A stretch of 12,230 nt of DNA from Eubacteriales Family XIII. Incertae Sedis bacterium (GCA_031290715.1 JAITNA010000110.1:1-12230); one strand, 5' to 3'. Numbered from the stretch's first letter, positions 1-8,077 are shown. Notes: generated by a model from the letters alone, not told the origin. Numbers and translations are program-made.

Positions 1-366
1 TTCCTGAAAGCGATCCTCGAAGCGGAGGATTACGACGGCCCCTCGCTGATCATCTGCTACGCGCCCTGTATCAACCACGGCATCCGCAAGGGCATGGGCA
101 AGACGCAGGAGAACACAAAAGACGCGGTGCAGTCGGGCTACTGGCATCTGTTCCGCTTCAACCCGCTCCTGAAAAAAGACGGGAAGAATCCGTTCCTCCT
201 TGACTCGAAAGAGCCGACGCAGAGTTTCCGCGAGTTCATCCTCGGGCAGGTGCGCTACACCTCGCTCGCGGCGGAGTTTCCGGATATCGCCGAGGATTTG
301 TTCCGCTCGGCGGAGGAGGACGCAAGGGAGAGATTGGCGTCGTACCAAAGGCTCGCCGCGGAGTAG
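1..366 (+). CDS. nifJ: Pyruvate:ferredoxin oxidoreductase, C-terminal end (partial)
   Basis: The frame is open from base 1 and stops at TAG 364-366, giving the last 121 residues; the start lies outside the window. The stretch YAPCINHGIRKGM near the beginning is the conserved segment found near the C-terminus of single-chain pyruvate:ferredoxin (flavodoxin) oxidoreductases, followed by the usual sequence about a Trp-His-Leu-Phe-Arg-Phe-Asn-Pro patch and a helical end. The enzyme oxidises pyruvate with CoA to acetyl-CoA and CO2, passing electrons to ferredoxin, in the cytoplasm of anaerobes. Only part of the thiamine-diphosphate domain end is visible, so cofactor clusters cannot be checked. A run of seven T follows the stop, but no convincing stem precedes it, so I do not call a terminator. 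Related 2-oxoacid oxidoreductases are possible, but the match is best for PFOR. Confidence 0.85.
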   Translation, partial: FLKAILEAEDYDGPSLIICYAPCINHGIRKGMGKTQENTKDAVQSGYWHLFRFNPLLKKDGKNPFLLDSKEPTQSFREFILGQVRYTSLAAEFPDIAEDLFRSAEEDARERLASYQRLAAE

Positions 367-433
367 TTTTTTTGTCCTTTATCCGGGCGAATTGCTTTAT
401 GTTTCGTTTCAGTATTCTTCTGTAAAATTCAGA

Positions 434-439
434 TATACT
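434..439 (+). promoter_or_regulatory. Possible -10 element for htrA
   Basis: TATACT lies about 60 bases before the htrA start in the A+T-rich part of the nifJ-htrA gap (367-500). No convincing -35 hexamer lies 16-18 bases upstream, and there is no TG extension. A second weak candidate, TAAAAT, is at 423-428. This is a tentative call. Confidence 0.25.
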
Positions 440-500
440 GTTTGTTGCGGTGGCGCTCGGGCCCGAGGTCACGGAGCGGTCCGAATAAGGGAGGAATACC

Positions 501-2111
501 ATGTACGATAACGACGAAAATAAAGACAATTTTGACGAACGGCCCGCGGATGGGTTTGCGGCGCCCGACTATGCGGACGGCCCGAGCAGCCCGTTCGGCG
601 CGGCCCCGGCGCTTGATCAGGGCGCTGCGGCGCCCCCTGTGCCGCCCTATGTGCCGCCCGCCGGGATGTACGGCGGAATCCCCCAAGGGCCGCCCCCTCC
701 CGCGAATCCATACAGTCCGGGGCCGCCGGAAGCGCAGCCCGGCGCGGCCGCATATTATGGCGCGCCGCAGGGTTTTTCGGCGCAGACATGGCCTGCGGCG
801 GGAACTGCCCGCGGCACGGGTCATGGTCCGGGCAATCCGGGCGGGCCGGACAATATCGGCGGCGCGGCGGCGACTTCGGGCGGTACGGCGGCGAACACGG
901 CGGGCGTACTCGGAATCGGCCGGAAAAATCTCTTGATTCTCATTATTATTATAGTCGTAGCTTGCGCGGCTTCCGGTGTGGGCGGCGGAGTTCTCGGCGC
1001 GCGTTTGTCCGACGGGACGACGATTGTGGGGAGCGGCGGGTCGGATGTCGTCATCAATCCGTCGAGCGACATCAATACGACGGAAGCGGTTGCGAAAAAA
1101 GTCCTCGCGTCCGTGGTCGGTATCACATCCACGGGGACGGTTCAGTCGAATGATTTCTTTTGGGGGCCGCAGTCGCAGGAGATTTCCGGCGTCGGCACAG
1201 GTATGATCATCGATAAGGAAGGGTATATCCTTACAAATTCCCATGTCGTCATGGACGGGGCGGTCGAAAGCATCAAGGTGCTGCTCAATACGGGTGATGA
1301 AGTCGAGGGCAAGGTGATCTGGAACGATGCGAGTCTTGACCTTGCGATCGTCAAGATTAACGCGAAAGAGCTGTCGCCCGTGGAGCTCGGCGATTCGGAC
1401 GATGTGCAGATCGGCTCTTATGTGGCCGCGATCGGCAATCCGCTCGGGCTCGAATTCAACGGGTCTATCACGCAGGGCGTCGTCAGCGGGCTTGACCGGA
1501 CGATCACCGTGTCCGATACGACAGGCAGCAAGACCGTGCGCATGGAAGGCCTTATTCAGGTCGACGCGGCGATCAACAGCGGGAACAGCGGCGGGCCTTT
1601 GCTCAACAGCAAGGGGCAGGTCATCGGCGTGAACACGGCAAAAGCGAGCGCGGAAGGCATGGGATTCGCAATTCCTATCAACATCGCGATTCCCATTATT
1701 GAAAAGGTGATTGAAAACGGCAATTTCGAGCGCGTCTATATGGGCGTCAGCGCCGCCGATGTGTCGGTGATCAAGGAGAACTATCCCAGTGTGGAGCTGA
1801 AAGCGGACAAGGGCGCCTGTATCACGCAGGTCAATCCCGGCTCCCCCGCGGAGCAGGCAGGGCTTGAGGTCAAGGACGTTATTACCGCCGCCGACGGGAA
1901 AGCGATCAATGGCAGCAGCGACCTCATCAAGCAGCTGCTTGGCTATGAATCGGGCGACAAAGTCGAGATCGCGTATAGCCGGGACGGCAAGGACTATACG
2001 ACGACGGTCACGCTCGTGTCGCAGGATGAGATACAGCAGATTCAGCAGGAAAGGGACCCGTTCAGCTCCGCGCCGCAGGAAGAAGCGCCGCAGAGCAGCC
2101 CATTTGGGTGA
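501..2111 (+). CDS. Membrane-anchored HtrA/DegP-like serine protease with PDZ domain
   Basis: A 536-residue S1C-family protease that degrades or refolds damaged proteins on the outer face of the membrane. The start ATG has GGGAGG at 489-494, six bases upstream. Residues 1-140 are Pro/Gly/Ala-rich and probably disordered in the cytoplasm. Residues 144-166 form one hydrophobic segment (Leu/Ile/Val then Gly-rich), a signal anchor without an obvious cleavage site. The trypsin-like domain follows, with His248 in TNSHVV, Asp280 in LDLAIVKI and Ser363 in GNSGGP, so the catalytic triad is complete. One PDZ domain spans about 412-506. The tail (about 515-536) is Gln/Pro/Ser-rich. It is longer than a typical 400-residue HtrA because of the N-terminal extension. 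Placing it next to the tig-clp-lon cluster suits a quality-control role. The family is certain; which paralogue (htrA, htrB, degP) is not. Confidence 0.93.
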   Translation: MYDNDENKDNFDERPADGFAAPDYADGPSSPFGAAPALDQGAAAPPVPPYVPPAGMYGGIPQGPPPPANPYSPGPPEAQPGAAAYYGAPQGFSAQTWPAAGTARGTGHGPGNPGGPDNIGGAAATSGGTAANTAGVLGIGRKNLLILIIIIVVACAASGVGGGVLGARLSDGTTIVGSGGSDVVINPSSDINTTEAVAKKVLASVVGITSTGTVQSNDFFWGPQSQEISGVGTGMIIDKEGYILTNSHVVMDGAVESIKVLLNTGDEVEGKVIWNDASLDLAIVKINAKELSPVELGDSDDVQIGSYVAAIGNPLGLEFNGSITQGVVSGLDRTITVSDTTGSKTVRMEGLIQVDAAINSGNSGGPLLNSKGQVIGVNTAKASAEGMGFAIPINIAIPIIEKVIENGNFERVYMGVSAADVSVIKENYPSVELKADKGACITQVNPGSPAEQAGLEVKDVITAADGKAINGSSDLIKQLLGYESGDKVEIAYSRDGKDYTTTVTLVSQDEIQQIQQERDPFSSAPQEEAPQSSPFG

Positions 2112-2156
2112 TTGCGGCGGGGTGATTGCCGCGAGGCAATTGCCGAGGTGATTGCC
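2107..2156 (+). repeat. Three copies of GGTGATTGC with nested hairpins
   Basis: GGTGATTGC occurs at 2107-2115 (across the htrA stop), 2121-2129 and 2147-2155. The middle copy starts a 10-bp stem, 2121-2130 with 2135-2144, containing two G-U pairs and closed by the GNRA-type loop GCGA. The right arm's first six bases (2135-2140) can pair equally with 2151-2156, so two hairpins compete. No T-run follows, so this is not a standard intrinsic terminator, although it sits exactly where the htrA transcript should end. Confidence 0.6.
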
Positions 2157-2190
2157 GCTGTGAAAATAGATACTAATCGTTAATAGATTA

Positions 2191-2199
2191 TGATATAAT
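2191..2199 (+). promoter_or_regulatory. Extended -10 promoter for the tig-clpP-clpX-lon cluster
   Basis: TGATATAAT is a perfect extended -10 (TG, one base, TATAAT at 2194-2199). There is no good -35 at the right distance, as expected for an extended -10 promoter. Transcription would begin near 2206, giving a leader of about 75 bases before the tig start. The left arm of an inverted repeat overlaps the end of this hexamer. Confidence 0.6.
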
Positions 2200-2249
2200 C
2201 ATAAACCGAGTGTGCGGACGTGTTGTATTCGTATGCCCGGTTTATGATT
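2197..2249. repeat. 12-bp perfect inverted repeat at the tig promoter
   Basis: AATCATAAACCG at 2197-2208 is the exact reverse complement of 2238-2249, with 29 bases between. The left arm overlaps the last bases of the -10 and the likely transcription start; the right arm lies in the leader. A dimeric regulator could bind it. A full RNA hairpin would need transcription starting upstream of the promoter called here. It does not match the CIRCE (HrcA) or CtsR heptad patterns. Confidence 0.65.
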
Positions 2250-2281
2250 TTATCTACATCAGTATGGAAGGACAGCAGAGA

Positions 2282-3610
2282 ATGAACGCGACATGGATCG
2301 GAAGAGAAGGGAATATCGAGAGGTTTGAAATTGAATTTACCGGGCCGGAGTTTGACGACGCCCTGATTGAAGCATATAAGAGCAATAAAGACCAATTTCA
2401 AATCGACGGCTTCCGGAAAGGCAAGGCGCCGCGCAAGATTATTGAACAGCATTACGGCGTGCAGGTTTTCGATGAAGAAGCCGTGGAGGGTTTGCTGCAA
2501 AAGGAGTATCCCAAGGCGCTGATTGCGCTCGGTATCGAGCCGATTGACCGTCCCGAAGCGGAAATCCCTTCGCTGACGCACGGAGAGGGTTTCAAGGTTG
2601 CTTTCTCGGTCCCGACCCCGCCCGAGGTCGAAGTGAAAGACTATGAGGGCGTCAAGGTCAAGGAGATCGAACATCCTGTCACGGACGGGGATGTCGACAG
2701 CCGGCTTGAGCAGACGCAGAGCCGGAACGCGCGGCTTGTGACGACCGACAAGGAAGCGGAAAACGGCGACAGTGTGAACATCGATTACGCGGGCTTCCTT
2801 GGCGATGTGCAGTTTGAGGGCGGTACGGATCAGGGGCATACGCTTCTGCTCGGCTCCGCCGCCTTTATCGAGGGCTTTGAGGAACAGCTGATCGGCAGGA
2901 AAGCCGGGGATGAGGCGGACGTCAATGTCACGTTCCCGGAGGACTACCACTCGGAGGAGCTTGCGGGCAAAGACGTTGTATTCAAGGTCAAGGTCAATGA
3001 GGTCAAGGTCGAGGACAAGCCGGAGATCAACGACGAATTCGCGCAGGATATCAGCGAGTTTGATACTTTGGCGGAGCTGAAGGCCGATATTAAGGCGAAG
3101 ATGGTTGAAACCGCTGAATTGCGGGCGGAGATGGAGATGAAAGACGCCATCCTCGAACAGATTTACGCGGCGAATGAGATCGACGTGCCGGAGGTGATGG
3201 TGGAGGATCAACTCGAAAACATGCTGAAGGAATTTGAACGCGAGATCAAGGATCAAGGCTTCAAGTTGGAACAGTATTTTCAGATGACGGGGCAGAGCCC
3301 GAAAGACCTCCGCGAGCAAATCAAGGGGGACGCCTACAAGCGCGTGAAAATGCGCCTGCTCGTGGCCGGAATCGCGCGGCAGCAGGAATTCAAGGTTTCA
3401 GACGAGGAAGTCGACGCGGAGCTTGCCAAAATGGCCGAGAGCTACAGCATGGAAAAGGAGAACATGCGCGATGTGCTCGGCGAGTTCCAGATCAAACTTC
3501 TGACGGACGACATCAAAAACAAAAAAGCGGTTGATTACATCTATGAAAACGCGATCGTCGAGCAAGCGGAAGCTGAACAAGCGGAAGCCGAGCAGCCGGC
3601 GGGCGTGTAA
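2282..3610 (+). CDS. tig: Trigger factor (ribosome-associated chaperone and prolyl isomerase)
   Basis: A 442-residue trigger factor, the normal length. It binds the ribosome exit tunnel and shields nascent chains in the cytoplasm. The ribosome-binding domain fills about residues 1-115 and carries the signature GFRKGKAP at 43-50. An FKBP-type prolyl isomerase domain lies at about 162-243, starting GDSVNIDYAGF. The helical chaperone arms make up about 250-430. The tail repeats Ala-Glu-Ala-Glu-Gln. I place the start at ATG 2282, which has GGAAGGA at 2266-2272 nine bases upstream and gives MNATWIGREGN, like other family N-termini. The frame is open back to GTG 2210 and has an ATG at 2264, but both lack a ribosome binding site. 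It is the first gene of the cluster and lies 19 bases before clpP. Confidence 0.96.
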   Translation: MNATWIGREGNIERFEIEFTGPEFDDALIEAYKSNKDQFQIDGFRKGKAPRKIIEQHYGVQVFDEEAVEGLLQKEYPKALIALGIEPIDRPEAEIPSLTHGEGFKVAFSVPTPPEVEVKDYEGVKVKEIEHPVTDGDVDSRLEQTQSRNARLVTTDKEAENGDSVNIDYAGFLGDVQFEGGTDQGHTLLLGSAAFIEGFEEQLIGRKAGDEADVNVTFPEDYHSEELAGKDVVFKVKVNEVKVEDKPEINDEFAQDISEFDTLAELKADIKAKMVETAELRAEMEMKDAILEQIYAANEIDVPEVMVEDQLENMLKEFEREIKDQGFKLEQYFQMTGQSPKDLREQIKGDAYKRVKMRLLVAGIARQQEFKVSDEEVDAELAKMAESYSMEKENMRDVLGEFQIKLLTDDIKNKKAVDYIYENAIVEQAEAEQAEAEQPAGV

Positions 3611-3629
3611 TGAAAAGGAGGTCATTGTT

Positions 3630-4235
3630 ATGGCGCTGATACCCTATGTCGTGGAGCAAACAGGACACGGCGAACGTTCTTACGATATCTATTCCAGGCT
3701 CCTCAAAGACAGAATCATCTTTCTCGGCGAGCAAATCGATGAACACATCGCGAGCCTTATCGTGGCGCAGCTCCTCTTTCTGGAAGCGGAGGACAGCGAA
3801 AAGGATATCAATATGTACATCAACAGCCCGGGCGGGAGCGTGACGGCGGGCATGGCGATCTACGATACGATGCACTACATCCGCGCGGATGTCAGTACGA
3901 TTTGTATCGGGATGGCCGCCAGTATGGGTTCGTTCCTTTTGACCGCGGGGGCAAAGGGGAAACGCTTCTCCCTGCCCAACGCGGAAATCATGATCCACCA
4001 ACCCCTCGGCGGGGTGCAGGGTCAGGCGGAGGACATCAGAATCCACGCGGAGCATATCGTCAAGACGCGCGAGAAGCTGAACAAGATCATGTCGGAGCGT
4101 ACGGGGCAGCCGCTCGAACGCATCGCGATCGATACGGACAGGGACAATTTCATGACGGCGCAGCAGGCGGCTGACTATGGGCTCATCGACCGGGTCATCG
4201 AGTCGCACGCCAATTTGGGGGAGATGACGATATGA
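3630..4235 (+). CDS. clpP: ATP-dependent Clp protease, proteolytic subunit
   Basis: A 201-residue ClpP, which assembles into the barrel-shaped serine peptidase that degrades unfolded substrates fed to it by ClpX or other Clp ATPases. The start ATG has a perfect AAGGAGGT at 3615-3622, seven bases upstream, and gives MALIPYVVEQTGHGERSYDI, which matches the processed N-terminal region of Gram-positive ClpP. The catalytic triad is Ser98 in GMAASMGS, His123 in MIHQPLGG and Asp172 in DTDRDNF. The glycine-rich substrate strand YINSPGGS is present. The frame is open upstream to 3531, but those codons overlap tig and carry no ribosome binding site. Its TGA stop overlaps the clpX ATG (ATGA at 4232-4235), so the two are probably translated together. 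Confidence 0.97.
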   Translation: MALIPYVVEQTGHGERSYDIYSRLLKDRIIFLGEQIDEHIASLIVAQLLFLEAEDSEKDINMYINSPGGSVTAGMAIYDTMHYIRADVSTICIGMAASMGSFLLTAGAKGKRFSLPNAEIMIHQPLGGVQGQAEDIRIHAEHIVKTREKLNKIMSERTGQPLERIAIDTDRDNFMTAQQAADYGLIDRVIESHANLGEMTI

Positions 4236-5537
4236 CACAATATGAAGACAGAAAACAGCTTCGCTGCTCCTTCTGCGGGAAAACGCAGGACGAAGTCAAG
4301 CGGCTCATCGCGGGCCCGAGCGTATATATCTGCAACGACTGCATTGAACTGTGCATGGAAATCCTTCGGGAGGAAGAGGAGCAGTTCGCGCGGGAAAACC
4401 GCGTCTATGGCGGCGAGCCGGGCAAGCTCTACGTACCCAAGCCGCAGGAAATCTTTGACGCGCTGTCAGACTACGTGATCGGGCAGGAAGAGGCAAAAAA
4501 AGTCCTCTCCGTGGCGGTGTACAATCATTACAAACGTATCAATTATTCGGGCATATACGACAATGACGGTGTGGAGATTCAAAAAAGCAACATTGTCATG
4601 ATCGGGCCGACGGGCTCGGGGAAAACGCTGCTCGCGCAGACGCTTGCCAAGATTTTCAACGTCCCCTTCGCGATTGCGGACGCGACGGCGCTGACGGAAG
4701 CCGGCTATGTCGGGGAGGATGTGGAAAATATTCTGCTCAAATTGATCCAGGCGGCGGACGGGGATATCGCAAAGGCGCAAAAGGGGGATCATCTACGTGG
4801 ACGAGATCGACAAGATCGCCCGCAAAGGCGATAATGTGTCGATCACGCGCGACGTCAGCGGCGAGGGCGTACAGCAGGCCCTGCTGAAAATTATTGAAGG
4901 GACGGTCGCCAATGTGCCGCCGCAGGGCGGGCGCAAACACCCGCACCAGGAGTTCATTCCTTTTGACACGACGAATGTCCTTTTCATATGCGGCGGCGCT
5001 TTCGACGGGCTTGACAAGATCATTCAGCGGCGTATCGGGGAGAAAACGATCGGGTTCAATTCCGAGCTGAAGCTGACCCGCGAAGAATCCGCGAACATTC
5101 TGAAAAAATTGCACTCTGAGGACCTGCTTCGCTACGGCCTGATTCCCGAGTTTGTCGGGCGGCTGCCCGTCGTGTGCACCTTGCAGGAATTGGATACGGA
5201 CGCCCTCGTGCGCATTATTACGGAGCCGCGGAATTCCTTGCTCAAGCAATACAAGAAGCTGTTCAAGATCGACGGCGTCGATCTGGAGATCGAGGAGGAC
5301 GCGATCGCGAAGATTGCGGACAAGGCGATTTCCCGCAAGACGGGCGCCCGCGGATTGCGCAGTATTTTTGAGCATACGATGACGGATATCATGTTTGAGA
5401 TCCCTTCGCGGACGGATATCAAAAAGGTGGTTATCACGGGCGCGGCCATTGAAAAAGATACGGGGCCGACCCTTGTACTCGCTGAGAAAAAGGTCAAGAA
5501 AGCGATTCAAGAAACAGAAGAGCAGAGTGTGTCGTAG
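4232..5537 (+). pseudogene. clpX: ClpX ATPase gene, interrupted by a 1-base frameshift
   Basis: ClpX unfolds substrates and threads them into ClpP. Frame one is open from ATG 4232 to 4834; the correct frame resumes at 4788 and runs to TAG 5535-5537. Removing one G from the G-run 4783-4787 restores a 434-residue ClpX of normal length. In that product the zinc-binding domain has Cys12, Cys15, Cys34 and Cys37. Walker A is GPTGSGKT at 125-132, the GYVG pore loop is 158-161, Walker B is IIYVDEID at 186-193, the RKH loop is 234-236 and the sensor-2 arginine in GAR is near 373. All motifs are intact on both sides, so the break is recent, a sequencing error, or corrected at expression. As read, the first frame yields about 185 ClpX residues and then 16 unrelated ones, ending before Walker B. 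Confidence 0.9.
4783..4787 (+). other. Frameshift site in clpX (GGGGG for expected GGGG)
   Basis: Codons CAA AAG GGG should continue ATC ATC TAC GTG GAC GAG (IIYVDE, the Walker B strand). One additional G shifts the frame. The same run, AAGGGGG at 4781-4787, resembles a ribosome binding site nine bases before GTG 4797, which is in the downstream frame, so internal initiation of a C-terminal ClpX fragment is conceivable. Confidence 0.9.
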
Positions 5538-5539
5538 CC

Positions 5540-8077
5540 ATGGGTGACGAGGTCAGGAACGATAATAATTATCCCGCGGAAGTTCCCGCTGAAGATTTTG
5601 CCGGAGGGCGGCGGCTGACGCTGCCCGTGATTCCGCTGCGCGGGCTGACGGCCTTTCCCGAAATGGTATTTCATTTCGATGTCGGCCGGGAGAAGTCCAT
5701 CAACGCGCTTGAAAAAGCGATGATGAGTACGCAGACGATATTCTTGGTCACGCAGAAAAACATCGATACGGAGCTGCCGACGGCGGACGACTACTACGAT
5801 GTCGGGATCATCGCGAAGATCAAGCAGATGTTGAAGCTGCCCGGCGATTCCATCAGGGTGCTCGTCGAGGGCACGGCGCGCGGCAGGATCGTGTTTCCCG
5901 AAACGGAGGTTTCCCATGTGGAGGCCATCGTGGAGGAAGTGCTCCCCGAGGACTACGGCGGCGAAGTCCCGGCGAAGATTGAAGCGCTTGTCCGCATTGT
6001 TTTAGACAGCTTTGACGAATATCTTTCGATCAATCAAAAGGCATCCGGGGACGTCTACGCTTCGATAGAATCACTCGATCATCCAGGACAGGTCGCGGAC
6101 GCCATTGCCTCTCATATGGATTTCAAGACGGAAGCGAAGCAGAGCATTCTGGGCGAGTTTGACGTGGAAAAGCGCTTGACGCTTTTGGAGCAGCTGCTTG
6201 ACAAGGAAATCGAAATCGAGCGGATCGAGCAGGATATCGGCAAGAAAGTCCGCTCGAAAATCAATCAAAATCAAAGGGAGTACTATCTTCGCGAGCAGCT
6301 CAAAACGATTCAGGAAGAGCTCGGCTCCGACGAATCTGTCGAGAACGAGGTCGGGACTTGGCTGCGGAAGCTCAAGAAACTGAAATTAGAAAAAAAGATT
6401 CACGACAAGATTGAGAAAGAAATCAAACGCCTTTCAAAGATGCAGCCGGGCAGCGCCGAAGCGACGGTGATCCGGAGCTATGTCGATTGGGTTTTCGAGC
6501 TGCCGTGGAATGTCTATTCGGGAAAAGGGATCGATTTGCCGGCGGCGGAGAAAAAACTCGACGCGGATCATTACGGGCTCGAAAAGGTCAAGGAACGTAT
6601 CCTCGAATATCTTGCCGTGATGGAGCTTGCGCCGAACCTCAAAGCGCCGATTCTCTGTCTTGTCGGCCCGCCGGGCGTGGGCAAGACGTCGATCGCGAAG
6701 TCTGTCGCGGCGGCTATGGGCCGGAGCTTTGTGCGCATGTCCCTTGGCGGCGTGCGGGACGAGGCCGAAATCCGAGGACATCGGCGTACCTATATCGGCT
6801 CGATTCCGGGGCGTATCATCAACGGCATGAAGGAAGCCAAGGCGATGGACCCGGTGTTCCTTTTTGACGAGATTGACAAGATCGGCGCGGATTTCCGCGG
6901 CGACCCGGCGTCGGCTCTTTTGGAGGTACTCGACCCCGAACAAAACAAGGAGTTTACGGATCATTATTTGGAATTCGCGTTTGATTTGTCGAAGGTGTTT
7001 TTCATCACGACGGCCAATACGGCCGACACGATTCCGCGCCCCTTGCTCGACCGCATGGAGCTCATTGAGGTCCCCGGCTATACGGAGCAGGAGAAGGTCA
7101 AGATCGCGGAAAGATACTTGGTTCCCAAACAGCTTTCGGAACATGGCCTGACCGGCGAGCTGCTGCGTTTTTCAAACGGGGCGATTCACGATATGATCAA
7201 TTTCTATACGCGGGAGTCCGGCGTGAGAAGCCTTGAACGGCGCATTGCGGGCATTTGCCGCAAGGCGGCGCGGCGCATTGTGGAGAACCGGGCGAAACGG
7301 ATCGTTTTGTCCTCCAAAAATCTTGAAAAATATCTCGGCAAACATCAGTATCGTTATGAAGTAATCGAGAAAGAAGCGCTGACGGGTGTGACGACGGGTC
7401 TTGCGTGGACGGCGGTCGGCGGTACGACGCTGTCCATCGAAACCTCCGCTGTGGCCGGCAAGGGCGGCGTGGTCTTGACGGGGCAGCTCGGCGATGTCAT
7501 GAAGGAATCCGCGCGGGCCGGTATCAGCTACATCCGCTCGATCGCGAAGGAGATCGGCGTCGCGGTTGATTTTTATGACAAATACGACATCCATGTCCAC
7601 ATCCCCGAGGGGGCTACGCCGAAAGACGGCCCCTCGGCCGGCGTTACCATGTGTATCGCGACCATCTCTACGCTGACGAATATCCCGGCCAGACAGGATG
7701 TCGCAATGACGGGCGAGATCACTTTGCTCGGAAAGGTATTGCCGGTCGGCGGCATCCGCGAAAAGGTACTCGCCGCGCATCGGGCGGGGATCGGCAAGGT
7801 GCTGCTGCCCCGCGATAACAGCGTCGATCTTGAGGAGATTCCCGATGAAGTGCGGAAAAAAATGGAGTTTGTCCTCCTCGATCATGTCCGCGACGCTTTG
7901 CCGCATGTGCTGACAAAGGCTGTGACGGCGAAGAAAAGTTCTTCAAGGAAGTCCTCGGCGAAGAATCCCGCGGCGGGGAAATCTTCGGCGAAGAAAGCCC
8001 CCGCGAAGAATCCCGCGGCGAAGAAATCCGCTGCGGCGAAGAATCCCGCGGCGAAGAAAAACGCTGATGCGTATTAA
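5540..8077 (+). CDS. lon: ATP-dependent Lon protease with Lys/Ala-rich C-terminal tail
   Basis: An 845-residue LonA that unfolds and degrades damaged and regulatory proteins in the cytoplasm. The N-terminal substrate-binding domain begins near residue 30 (RLTLPVIPLRG) and extends to about 225, followed by a charged helical region. The AAA+ module has Walker A GPPGVGKT at 376-383 and Walker B VFLFDEID at 439-446. The peptidase domain (about 605-790) carries the Ser699-Lys742 dyad, with Ser in DGPSAG and Lys in GGIREK. Residues about 796-845 are an additional tail made of Lys, Ala, Ser and Pro, unlike ordinary Lon ends. ATG 5540 lies two bases after the clpX stop without a clear ribosome binding site, which points to translational coupling. 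The last 11 bases overlap engB. Confidence 0.96.
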   Translation: MGDEVRNDNNYPAEVPAEDFAGGRRLTLPVIPLRGLTAFPEMVFHFDVGREKSINALEKAMMSTQTIFLVTQKNIDTELPTADDYYDVGIIAKIKQMLKLPGDSIRVLVEGTARGRIVFPETEVSHVEAIVEEVLPEDYGGEVPAKIEALVRIVLDSFDEYLSINQKASGDVYASIESLDHPGQVADAIASHMDFKTEAKQSILGEFDVEKRLTLLEQLLDKEIEIERIEQDIGKKVRSKINQNQREYYLREQLKTIQEELGSDESVENEVGTWLRKLKKLKLEKKIHDKIEKEIKRLSKMQPGSAEATVIRSYVDWVFELPWNVYSGKGIDLPAAEKKLDADHYGLEKVKERILEYLAVMELAPNLKAPILCLVGPPGVGKTSIAKSVAAAMGRSFVRMSLGGVRDEAEIRGHRRTYIGSIPGRIINGMKEAKAMDPVFLFDEIDKIGADFRGDPASALLEVLDPEQNKEFTDHYLEFAFDLSKVFFITTANTADTIPRPLLDRMELIEVPGYTEQEKVKIAERYLVPKQLSEHGLTGELLRFSNGAIHDMINFYTRESGVRSLERRIAGICRKAARRIVENRAKRIVLSSKNLEKYLGKHQYRYEVIEKEALTGVTTGLAWTAVGGTTLSIETSAVAGKGGVVLTGQLGDVMKESARAGISYIRSIAKEIGVAVDFYDKYDIHVHIPEGATPKDGPSAGVTMCIATISTLTNIPARQDVAMTGEITLLGKVLPVGGIREKVLAAHRAGIGKVLLPRDNSVDLEEIPDEVRKKMEFVLLDHVRDALPHVLTKAVTAKKSSSRKSSAKNPAAGKSSAKKAPAKNPAAKKSAAAKNPAAKKNADAY
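7958..8053 (+). repeat. 18-bp repeat, three perfect copies in the lon 3' end
   Basis: GCGAAGAATCCCGCGGCG occurs exactly at 7958-7975, 8003-8020 and 8036-8053. The last two copies share six more identical bases (24 in all). The unit encodes Ala-Lys-Asn-Pro-Ala-Ala and builds the basic Lon tail. Spacings of 45 and 33 bases are multiples of three, so copies can be gained or lost in frame. Confidence 0.9.

Noticed and set aside
367..373. Intrinsic terminator after nifJ
   Set aside because: There is a run of seven T, but the bases before it form at best a 3-bp stem.
429..1244. Long minus-strand open frames opposite htrA, tig, clpP, clpX and lon
   Set aside because: They are antisense shadows in G+C-rich coding DNA, with low-complexity Arg-rich products and no ribosome binding sites, while the + strand frames encode known proteins.
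2210..2281. Trigger factor starting at GTG 2210 or ATG 2264
   Set aside because: Neither has a ribosome binding site, the added residues do not resemble the family, and ATG 2282 has GGAAGGA at good spacing.
2985..3040. GGTCAA repeats in tig as CtsR-type operator heptads
   Set aside because: They lie inside the coding sequence and simply encode a run of Lys-Val pairs at the end of the FKBP domain; spacing does not match a CtsR box.
3531..3629. ClpP with a 33-residue N-terminal extension
   Set aside because: The additional codons overlap tig out of frame, and ATG 3630 has a perfect ribosome binding site and the family N-terminus.
4780..4786. Slippery heptamer A AAG GGG in clpX as a programmed -1 frameshift site
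   Set aside because: The heptamer fits the XXXYYYZ form, but the downstream ClpX frame is reached only by +1 (or -2). A -1 shift would enter the wrong frame.
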